A DNA stretch of 64,000 bases, taken from positions 34,664,148 through 34,728,147 of the forward strand of contig NC_054082.1 in NCBI RefSeq assembly GCF_017562075.2. The letters are read 5' to 3'. The position numbers were made by a program, and so were the translations under genes. The DNA is from Anopheles merus. Lineage: Eukaryota; Arthropoda; Insecta; Diptera; Culicidae. Position 1 is the stretch's first letter. Each line of letters begins with the position of its first letter. Below the pieces are notes generated by a model. It did no database searches, was not told the origin of the DNA, and saw only the letters and a program-made list of their open reading frames with translations. This document shows positions 21,464-31,600 of the stretch, one piece after another.

Positions 21464-22360
21464 TGTTGCCCGACCTCTCCGCCGCACCGACCAGCCGCGA
21501 AGGTAGCTGGTGCCTGGGTCCGCCGTGGAGACGAGCAGCAATTCGAACTAAGCCCCGCTTCACTAACACCGCCAGGAACTCCGCCTTCGAGATCCCTTTG
21601 GCAAAAGTTCGCGCCTCACAGCGACTGCCTTCCAGCTAGTTTCCCCAGGCTTTCGGGGGGCTATGCAGATGGAAGGGGAACCTTTACCGCAGAAACTCTC
21701 AAGAGGAGAAGCTCAAGGAGTAGAGAGTGAGCGAGCAGAGATCGGATTCGACTTCGCCTTTCTGCCTACTGGTGTCCGCCGAGGATTACCACTGGAGGGG
21801 TCCAATAGCGGATCAATAAGCTTTCGAAGATTATATCGTTTCGGGAGTGAAATAATATATTGCGTTTCGTTTCTCTTGCTTAGCTCCTTTTGTTTATTTT
21901 CAGTTAGGAAAGGGATGATTTTACAGCGTGTTTTTCTAGCGATGGATAACATCCTTTTCTAGGAAAAATATTCTTCCTTAGGTGAGGCGAAAAATATATT
22001 AGGATCGAACGCGATCCTCTACTACCGCGCCCTGGACACCTATCTCTAACGCTAAATTATGTTTCTAATTCTGTGTAGTGCATACTAGGTTTTTATTAGG
22101 AAATTCCTGGCCTTAGTCGAAAAATGTCCTGATGAGGACGAAGGGAAAATATTTATTCGAGGATCGAACGCGATCCTTTTTAATAGTGTACCGCATTCCT
22201 GCCGCATGCACTACCTAGTACGCTCGGATACTAGGCGCTTAGAACCATAGAGGATGCTCTATTCTAATTTACTTATCTGCCTATCGTACGCGCTACTACC
22301 ACCATCACATACACAGCGCGTTCGCTCGCTTGTGCTCGCATCTGATAAGCCTGAGCGACA
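21464..22360 (-). repeat. 5' LTR of the BEL element
   Basis: 897 bp, matching 14931-15827 at a constant offset of 6533 in every stretch I compared. It carries the element's promoter and the same two hairpin sequences (22002-22017, 22161-22176). Confidence 0.95.
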
Positions 22361-23109
22361 CCAGGCGACTCCTTCAATCCAAAGTCACCGCGCGGGATAA
22401 CTGGACATAAGATGACAAATATTAAGCCTACAGATAAGACGCTCTAGTGTGTTTCATTAGTATATTAGTGCCGTGCAATTGTTACACTTTAAGCAGCTCC
22501 AATTGTCCAATGACGCCATTAATAATGTATTGTTACGAATAGAATCTGAAGTTACACACACACACCAACACTCACACCTAGTTTGTATTAATTTGTGTTT
22601 TTTTCCTCTTTCCGATAGGTAACTAGTGTCACTGTATTGCATTGTTTACAGTATAGCGGTTACAGCCGAGGCGTTGTACAAAGGGTGCAAAATTAGGCAA
22701 AAAATAAAGATATGAAACGCAAGCTAAGAATAGTACTTACCGGCAGTTAAATTTTAAGAGTAGTAAAAACCCATCTGACGCTACTATCTTAATATGTTTC
22801 TCAATAAAGTAAGAAGAAAAAAAATACACACACACACGCACGCACACACTCAATTTGGCCTGTTTAAAGATAGCTATGTTTTTTTGTGCAATTTGCCGCA
22901 CAAATGATTGTTTTCTGTTTAAATTTCATTTCAGTAAAAAACGGTTATTTTTTGGAAAATTCCAGAGCATATGAAACCCAGGCAGCAAACAACACCCAAG
23001 CGACAGCGGATACAACCCAGTGGACAAGCTTGTTAGGAGGGACAAACGAGCTGTTGTAGGATTCAATGGAAGCGAACACAACTCGTAGCGCTTTGCAGCG
23101 TGAAGGGCA

Positions 23110-23367
23110 TACAGGCAGAACTCACTGGTTGAGGTTGAACTTCGATTCCCTGCCAACTATTGAATATGTGCTTTTTAGTTGGCACGTTTTTGTATACAAA
23201 ATTTTTCTGAAGTTTTTCTCGGCAGGCCATGAGATTTTTGTTATTTTTTCAAAACCCGGTTTTCCATAAAAACGCATGCATTTTAATTGAACTGTCAGCC
23301 AACTATCGAGCGTTGAACTAAAAAGTATGCCAACTAAAAAGCGTTCAACGATTGAATTCTGACTGTA
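23110..23367. mobile_element. Pogo/Tc1-like MITE
   Basis: The ends are inverted copies: TACAGGCAGAACTCA on the left; the right end reverse-complements to TACAGTCAGAATTCA. Both ends share a CTTTTTAGTTGGCA stretch further in. The terminal TA fits a TA target duplication. It is 258 bp with no ORF. Confidence 0.6.
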
Positions 23368-23707
23368 CATTTTCGATATAATGAGCAAAATGCTATGCAA
23401 TTCGTGATAAATATTTTTGTTTACTTTGTTTTCTCAATATTCATATATTTTTTTCCAGTTCCTTCACAGAAAAATGTAATTTTCACCCTTACTCATTCGC
23501 TTCGATACACAGTCAAATAATGTCCTACCGTAAAGCGTGAAGTCGATGACATGCAATGATATTCGATGAGAACTCCATACATAAACAATCTGTTCCTTTT
23601 TGGATATTTTCACGCCATGTGCGAGCTTCTTCTTCTTCGCGTGGAAAAAATGGCCTTTCATCGAATGTCACCATGCACAATGACAGTTGAATACATACAT
23701 GTGAGCG

Positions 23708-23879
23708 TGACCGCAAGGCCAGACGAGATGAAATGTACAGCGAAATAAACTATGTGACAAGCGAAATATTTGACAGGTAAAGCTAAAGGGTTGGGGGAGA
23801 TACAACATCCGCTTTCGAAAATCACTTAAAAAGAGTATCTTCTTCGATGTATATTTCACATCGTCTGGCCTTGCGGTGA
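23708..23879. mobile_element. Inverted-repeat element (32-bp arms)
   Basis: The arms 23708-23739 and 23848-23879 are near-perfect inverted copies beginning TGACCGCAAGGCCAGACGA / TCACCGCAAGGCCAGACGA, around a 108-bp centre. It could be a short MITE or a foldback. I see no clear target duplication. Confidence 0.55.
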
Positions 23880-24366
23880 TATGCTTCAGCGATATTGATT
23901 CTAACTACTTTTTTACGCTTTACTGCATATATTTTGCATCACAATGCTGTACAAACATAAACGAAGTAATAAAAGATGAATCGTATGTGTATTTAACAAT
24001 GAATCGTATATTGCTAGGGTTTGCAGATAGAAATTTTAATGTGATTTAAAATTCCCTCAATACGGTTTCGATGTCAAGGTCTTAATAAGAAACTGTTAAG
24101 CTCAAACCATACATGTTACCATGTTACCTGGGTGTGTCGTCGCCAAATGACAGGAAACATCTAGAAGGCAAAAACACACACACATCTGTCAAACAGAGAA
24201 GCAACTAAAAAACAAGAGGTGCAGTGAAAAAGCGCTCATTGCAAGCGGCTAGCGGTTAAATTGGAAGAATTGTGCCGGAAATACGCGATACATCTCAGAC
24301 ACGATAGTAAATTTCCAGTAAGCTTTACCGTTTCGACGTAGGGTAAGAGCACACAGCGGCATAAAG

Positions 24367-25680
24367 ATGGTTGATTACAGCAAATGGAAAGATATTGAGG
24401 TAGGCTTCAAGTGACTGACGTTCGGGAGACCGAAATGCAGCACGCATTTATCAACCAAACCACCTTGTTGGGGAGTGTTATTTTTTTGGCTGTGGTCCTT
24501 TGGAGACATCTAACAACTGCCAATCCATTCTGCTAAACAGATCTCGGATGATGAGGACGACACGCATCCCAACATTGACACACCGTCGCTCTTCCGCTGG
24601 CGGCATCAGGCCCGCGTCGAGCGGATGCAGGAGCAGGAGAAAAAGAAGGAAACGGTAGAGAAGAAGAAGCAAACGACGGCGGAAAAGCTGAAGGAGGCGA
24701 AGGATAAGCTGCAGCGACAGGAGGGCAATCTAGACGAGCTGAAGAAAATCATCGACGAGCTGGAGAAGGAGCAGGAGCGCGTGCGGCAGGAGGAGGAAGA
24801 GCTGCGCAAGAAGGAAAAGTCGCAACCGTGGAACGTGGACACGATCAGCAAGCCGGGCTTCGCCAAGACGGTCATCAACAAGAGTGCAATCAATCGCCGG
24901 GAGGAGGAGCTGACCGAGGAGCAGAAGGAGATGAATCTGCGCGATTTTATCAAAAAGTACGAGAAGCAGATGAAGGAGTTCGGCATGCTGCGGAAGTACG
25001 ACGATTCGAAGAAGTACCTGCAGGACAAGCACCACCTCGTGTGCGAGGACATGCCCAACTATCTGGTCATCTGGTGCATCGAGCTGGAGATGCAGGAGAA
25101 GCACGAGCTGATGGCGCACGTGGCCCACCAGTGCATCTGCATGCAGTACATCCTGGACATTGCGAAGCAGCTCGAGGTGGACCCGCGGGCCTGCGTCGCG
25201 TCCTTCTTCCAGCGCATCCAGGAGGCGGAGAACGAGTACAAGAACCAGTTCCTCAGCGAGATCGAAGCGTTCAAGGAGCGCATCCGCAAGCGGGCCCAGG
25301 AGAAGCTGCAGAAGCTGATCGAGGAGCAGGAGGAGGAGGAGCGCAAGGCCCGGCTCGGTCCGGGCGGGCTGGATCCGGTCGAGGTGTTCGAATCGCTGCC
25401 CGAGGAGCTGCAGAAGTGCTTCGAGACGCGCGATATCGGCATGCTGCAGGAAGCGATGGCCAAACTACCTCCGGAAGAAGCCCGCGTACATCTGCAGCGC
25501 TGCATCGATTCGGGCTTGTGGGTGCCGGATGCAAAGAGTGCCGCTGCGGCGACATCCGGCAGTGGGGTCGCAGCTGAGGGTGGAGATGATGCAGAGGAGC
25601 CGGTGTACGTGGAGGCAAAGCCCAAGAGTGAAGATGCGCAAGCGGAAGGTGATAGTAAGGAGAAGGAGGTGACGAAGTAG
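24367..25680 (+). CDS. Cdc37: Hsp90 co-chaperone Cdc37
   Basis: Exon 1 is 24367-24399 (MVDYSKWKDIE) and exon 2 is 24541-25680, joined in phase 0; 390 aa, close to the Drosophila protein. The N-terminus carries the invariant VDYSKW and Ser13 in ISDDEDD, the casein kinase 2 site needed for kinase-client loading. A long charged coiled coil follows (about residues 30-115), with the kinase-client region. Next is the Hsp90-binding domain (about 125-280) with YEKQMKEFGML, then a C-terminal helix domain and an acidic tail (EEPVYVEAKPKSEDAQ). Cdc37 brings protein kinases to Hsp90 in the cytosol. AATAAA at 26415-26420 may end the transcript. Confidence 0.97.
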
Positions 25681-27050
25681 GCGCTGTGAGTCATTATCTG
25701 CGGTAAGAACGCTCGGTCACAGCGCGCCATGTAGCATATACGTTTACAGACAAAACATCCTTTCCCAACGCTTCTCTGCAAAGTTCACGGCAGCAGCAGC
25801 GGTACGCAAGGCCAACTACGCAAGTGCGGGCAGGTTTAGACAGGGCTGGAGAACAGGTGCGGTGTAGAGTTTGCGAAAAATCAGTTACAATGTAGAATGT
25901 GTTCAATGCTGCAAACCTCATAGAATGGCCTGGCTTGGCATGTATTCGACACACATACAGAGAAAGACTCATTGCGTAGAAATAATGTATTTTATCCATC
26001 CGTCGTCATCCATACTCCAGAACTACCTAGTTGAAGATATTTTTTTTTTCGTAAGAAAACATGCTTTTTCGTCTACAAAATTTGAAGCGACGTTTAGTTT
26101 AACATTACGGAAAGAAACTCATTTCGCGTGTCCAATCTAACCATTCTGTCTTATTTCTTAGAATAGCGTAGTTTTGTATTGAAATAATTGCATACAATAT
26201 ATAGAGAATGTCATAACAATTCCGTTTTTTCATTGCCACTTTTCTCCATGAACAAGAGTTGTTAAAAGGTGTTCCATTATTCGGGTGGACATTTTTACAA
26301 CTTAATCAGGTTTTTATATTCCCGTTTACTACGGGCGATGTTTCTTCCCAAAAAATGCACCCACGAAATCCATTTTATGTGCATTTCATCTTTGAAGATA
26401 AACTTTAAAAGCGGAATAAATCAAAACACCTCTCAGACGCACGAAGACACGCATTAATAATCCATCTTAAACGCTGCTACCCACAAATGCCTGCAGGGGA
26501 TCGCCTGTTTTCGTTGGATCGTTGCTCACTAATCACAAAACAGTACGGAAAGCTGTTGCTACCGCCGATGCCCTTGAAGGACTAATATAGGGGATCAATT
26601 TTATGCACTACGTTCGATAAAAGGTTTAATATCTATGCAGATTAGGCTTCATTGGAACCTGTGCCGGGGTTGCGAAGATTGGCTAGAGTGACGAATGGAT
26701 GAAGCCACCCGTCTCAAGACAATGGATCAATAAAATGCGTCCTTCTTTTGTAGGGCATCTAGGGCAAACCCCTAGCAAAGGAGGCCTTACACGGAGAAGG
26801 TGCCTGTGATGTGTTGTTGACACTGAATAATTAAATAATTCCATCCATACCCATGCACAGCTAAAGCGGGCACAGGCACCATCGATTATCCATTAACCTT
26901 CAAGACTGGAAATGCACATTGGGCTGGCGACCAACGCCCCAAAACGGTAAGTGATCGCAGAGTGTGCGAACTCCCCAAAACACATTCCCTTGCAAGACGT
27001 CATCCCTGTCGGGGGTAAGCTGGAATTGGACTAGACACTGTTGCCGCAGC
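25681..27050. other. Interval between Cdc37 and the CO2 receptor gene
   Basis: 3' flank of Cdc37 (AATAAA at 26415-26420), then about 600 bp upstream of the gustatory receptor ATG. I see no ORF, repeat family or clear core promoter. Confidence 0.5.
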
Positions 27051-28596
27051 ATGAGTCTCTACTTCAACGCGGACACGATGCGCATCGAGAGTTCGGTGCA
27101 CGAGCCAAAGCGCAACCGGAACGTGTTTCTCGACGTAAAACCCATTGCGGATGACGCGAACGCGAACGTGAACGTACCACCACGGCAGGCCGCCAGGCGG
27201 AACGCGACCGTGTTTAACAATCGCGTTGGCTTTCCACCGCTGACACCGAAGGAGGCGTTTGTGGATGCGGTCCCTTCGGATCAAACGGTGAGTACACGGG
27301 TACATCAACGGGGTGACCAATCACATGAGGAACACTGCTTGACACTCTAATTGAGGTTTATGCTTCCCCGGGGTTAGTGTATGGTGTTTGAAAGCTCCAA
27401 ACCGATCTACCTGGTGCTGCGTGCCATCGGTGTGCTGCCGTACACTCGGCTCCCGTCGGGCGGAACCGCCTTTATCCTTGCCTCCCCGTCGATGACGTAC
27501 TGCGTGCTGTTTTTCCTGCTGCTCACCGTGTACATTGCCTTCATCCTGCTCAATCGCATCGAGATCGTGCGCACGCTCGAGGGCCGCTTCGAGGAGTCCG
27601 TCATTGCGTACCTGTTCATCGTGAACATTCTGCCGATCCTGATCATACCGCTGATGTGGTACGAATCGCGCAAGGTCGTGTCGGTCGTGAATGGGTGGGT
27701 CGATTTCGAAACTGTCTACCGGAAAACGTCGGGCCGGGCGCTGGAGTTGCGCCTGCGCACCAAGGCGCAGGTCATAGCGATCCTGCTGCCGATCCTGTGC
27801 TCCCTCTCGGTTGCCATTACGCACGTGACGATGGTGGACTTCAAGCTGCTGCAGGTCATCCCGTACTGTGTGCTCGACACGATCACCTACATGATGGGCG
27901 GGTACTGGTATATGGCCTGTGAGACGCTCAGCATTACCGCGAAAATACTGGCGGAAGACTTTCAGCGCGCGCTGCGACACGTCGGTCCGGCGGCGAAGGT
28001 GTCCGAGTATCGGTCGCTATGGTTACGGCTGAGCAAGCTGGCACGGGATACGGGCTTTTCCACCTGCTACACGTTCACGTTCATCTGTCTGTATCTGTTC
28101 TTCATCATAACGCTTTCGATCTATGGGCTGATGTCGCAAATTTCGGACGGCTTCGGCGTGAAGGACATCGGGCTGGCGGTGACCGCATTCTGCAGCGTGG
28201 GGCTGCTGTTCTACATCTGCGACGAGGCGCACTACGCGTCGTTCAATGTGCGCACCAACTTCCAGAAGAAGCTGCTGATGGTGGAGCTGAGCTGGATGAA
28301 CACGGACGCGCAGACGGAGATTAATATGTTTTTGCGTGCGACCGAGATGAATCCTTCCAGCATCAATCTTGGCGGGTTTTTCGACGTTAATCGCACGCTG
28401 TTTAAGTCGGTAAGTCACGCGTCTGGTGTGGATGAGTGGGGTTTAGTGTCGATAGATGATGTGGGATTTTACAACACCATATTTCTAGCTGCTTGCCACG
28501 ATGGTTACGTATCTGGTGGTGTTGCTCCAGTTCCAGATCAGTATTCCCGATGAGCCCAGCGCCATGCTGATGCACAGTAATTCGTCCCATTCTTAA
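27051..28596 (+). CDS. Gr24: Gustatory receptor, CO2 receptor subunit (Gr63a orthologue)
   Basis: Three exons, all joined in phase 0: 27051-27287, 27378-28409 and 28489-28596, 458 aa. The donors are GTGAGT and GTAAGT; the acceptors are GGTTAG and TTTCTAG. After a hydrophilic N-terminus of about 90 residues (FLDVKP) come seven hydrophobic segments. The C-terminal half is nearly invariant in this family: SLYLFFIITL-type segments, GFGVKDIGL, FYICDEAHYAS, VRTNFQKKLLMVEL, NMFLRATEMNPS and TYLVVLLQFQISIP. These match Drosophila Gr63a far better than Gr21a, so this is the Gr63a orthologue, AgGr24 (Gr3 in Aedes). With Gr22 and Gr23 it forms the CO2 receptor of the cpA neuron of the maxillary palp. 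The stop codon comes early after the last segment, so the tail is shorter than in the fly. Confidence 0.93.
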
Positions 28597-28667
28597 GTTG
28601 TATGGTGCACGATCGCAAAACGAAGCGTCTGGTAGGTAAGGTGATCAGGACATCCGTAAAAATGCTT

Positions 28668-28673
28668 AATAAA
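28668..28673 (+). terminator. Poly(A) signal of the CO2 receptor gene
   Basis: AATAAA 72 nt after the stop codon, giving a short 3' UTR. Confidence 0.6.
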
Positions 28674-31600
28674 ATCGTATCGTTACACTATCTTTGACAC
28701 CTTTATTCTTTAAGGTTTCGACGGTAATCTTGTCTCGATTATCTCCCGCGAATATTAATAGCACTACTTTGCGTCATTGTATAGATATTTGTCTTGCTGT
28801 CTAATTCTACACTGTTATTTACCACCCCCCCCACCCCCCCTTCGCGTAATGGCACACTGTCACTGTGACCCATTATTGTACATCGAAAATGGTAATCCCC
28901 AGTGTATCCCTCCTGTCTACGGTCTAGCGAACACTCAGAATCGCCACTCATGAGGTGGTCTCCGACATGTATGGCGCGGTGTACATAAAGCATGGCCAGC
29001 TGAATGCACATTAACCGCATTATACTTTTACGATCATCCAGACCGCAGTAGCCAGAGAAAAAGCGGGCCTTACACATGCCATCATCACCTGGCTCACTCG
29101 GGTACGGTGGCCCGAAAATGGGAAAGGTGGCTAATTGAAGTCGGCAACCGATGATGGGTTGCAATTGCACTGGGGGAAATGCAAACCGCACCCAACTGCT
29201 GTTTATATTTTTGATTGAACCAATTGGTAATATGCAAATACTTTGGGTTTTGGCCGATCCTAAGGGTAGTGTAAAGATCTCCAGATCGAGTGTTGACTTT
29301 GAATGGCCAGTGTTGAGAGTCATATCGCAATAAAAAGCTATTGCAACGAAGCCACTCGGTGGTATGGTGATAGATGCATCGACTCTTACAAGTCCGGATA
29401 TTGATCGTTTCTTATGTGGATCGTACTCGCATATACATACTCGTATTAGGTATGAGCTGGAAAAGCGAGAGCTCGGATGCCAATTAGAAGCATTACGGGT
29501 TTGCTGAACTTTTATAAATTCAAGTAATCAGCATAAATAAGCCTATTAGGTTACTCTACTCCTCTACACAATTATCACTTGTTGTGACAGTCCGCATAGA
29601 AATTGGTTCATGAAACACACCACCATACAGGAGGAGGAGGATTTGCTGACGGTGGAGCTTTTTCTGTGTTCACCTTCGAATGTGTTATTTGTGAATAGAT
29701 TTGTAAACAGCTGCCAACGATAACCATTCCGCGTTATGCCCTTTTCACCAACTACACTCCCTCATCTTTACAGGAAGATATGTTGTTTTGACTTGCGTCT
29801 GTGGCAGCTGAAGTTCCCATCACACGATTGGACTGTTTGGGCTAAGAATTTGCATACCTCCTGCACGCTAAATATGCGCGCGACGCCTGAGCTAGGAGCC
29901 CGACGTATGGTGTAGCGAAGAGGTAGTTGTGCTGGTTGTGTGCAATTTTTAATATGAAAATTACACTAAAATAGCTGCACCGCTTCAATGGTTCGAACAA
30001 CAACATTGCGCTCTGGCGTAATTCATAGTAGCAACCAGCCTCCTCCTCCCACCTTCATAGGTAACTACATAGTAACGCGAGGCTCCGCTCATAAGTAGGC
30101 TATGGGATGGCGGTGGTATGAACGACTGACGGACGAAAAACTTCACACAAGCGGCAAGGAATAGGGCGCCGCGGTGCCGTGGGCAACCGTTTTGTACAAA
30201 TTTATGTGAATTATCGGCAACTCGGTGACGATGTACTGGCAGCATGGCTAATTTTTTTTTCCTTTTTAACTGGCAAACTTCGGCCAATCGTTAGACTTCA
30301 TTGACAAACGACCTCAGCAAACCATCCACGTAGTGTGCATACACAGCTGATGATCGATCGGTCACGATCAACATTACGGTTTCGGGGTCTGACGCCACTA
30401 AGCGCGCGAGGTGGCCGCTATGTGTGACTAAAAATAATCATCAGGTAGACAGCGGTAGTGGGAAGAACTCACTTGAAGCGGGCGAGCGGTTTTTTTTTTG
30501 AGGGATTTACGTGTTGATGTTTTGCTGTTATTTGCTGGTACGCAAGGGAGGCTCGTCTGCTTTTGATCAACCTGTAAGGGGCATACCCAGATGCAGGGAA
30601 AAAGCATAACAGCAATTTATCGTAAGATAAATTTACAATGCTTTACGGTTGGGCTTTGTCCGAGGGGAACTATTTTTATCCGCGTTGCTTCACGTTATCC
30701 TGAAGAGTTTGGGCATGCAATAGCTCCGGTATGGCGCCACTCCAGCGCCGTAGTTATTTTGGGAAAAGAAGCATAGGTGTTGATGCCAGTGCCTTTTTGC
30801 CCAATTGTTGTGCAGGAGGACTAATTTCCAGTGGAATGTAGTTGCGCAAAACATTCGATTTTGCTTGGGGCAGGTTAGGTTTTGGCCATTCTCAGGCACG
30901 TTCATGAGATCGATGAGTTTGCATGCCGTGTGCGTTATGTCTCTAGTGGATCTCCTTTCCAAAACATATTGTCCCCCCCCCCGTGAAGAGCTGAAGGTCA
31001 GCGCAGCGGTATTGCATGTAATTAAAAGCAGTTGTTTAGTTTGGAATTCCTTTATTCAGATCCTACGTTGTGTTTCTTAATTCTTCCTCTGTTTCCCTAT
31101 CTGGACATGTGCCCAAAACTCCTTCTGTCAAAACAAAACCTGTCATCCTAACGTCATAAACGTCTGTCATGTCCCAATTCACAAAACCAAACGTCTCATA
31201 GCAAACAGCAGTTTAATAAAAATGATAATGTACCGCACCACTGAGAAGTCAATCAAAAATGCTCTTACCCCCCCCCCCCCTAATTCGCCCGAAAAGGATC
31301 GTCACGGCGCGTTTTGATGGCTTTTGGTTTATGATGAGCAGACGCTGCTAAGGACATTAGTGCAAAAGTAAGCTTAATTATTGTCGTATGACGTCGAAGG
31401 CCTTCGCTCGAAGAACCGTGCCGGTGTATGATCGTTATCGGGCTGACGATGAGGGAGGAGCTGGCGCCTAGGCGAGGGCATTGGGCATAGGGACCATCAT
31501 CTATCAGCAGGCCGTGTTGTCCCTGTGCTGCATCATGCATTCGGGTGGCTAACATATTGCACGATCGATCGATGAAACAGCTGTTCCCCTCATGCTCCAA

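Larger units (their letters stand above)
14931..22360 (-). mobile_element. Complete BEL/Pao LTR retrotransposon
   Basis: A 7,430-bp element on the minus strand. Both LTRs are exactly 897 bp, start TGTCGC and end CAACA on the element strand, and I found no difference in the stretches I compared. A 5-bp duplication CCAGG flanks it (14926-14930, 22361-22365), as expected for BEL. The order is 5' LTR, primer site, one long gag-pol ORF, polypurine tract, 3' LTR. Open frame plus matching LTRs mean a recent insertion. It is antisense to the upstream channel gene. Confidence 0.95.
22366..24366. other. Interval between the BEL element and Cdc37
   Basis: No coding sequence supported. AATAAA at 22703-22708 and 22803-22808 may be the poly(A) signals of the channel gene. 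Two small inverted-repeat elements follow (separate entries). The last ~150 bp are the presumed Cdc37 promoter and leader. Confidence 0.5.

Noticed and set aside
25059..25781. 240-codon minus-strand ORF opposite Cdc37
   Set aside because: A Ser/Cys-rich product typical of the antisense of a Glu/Lys-rich gene.
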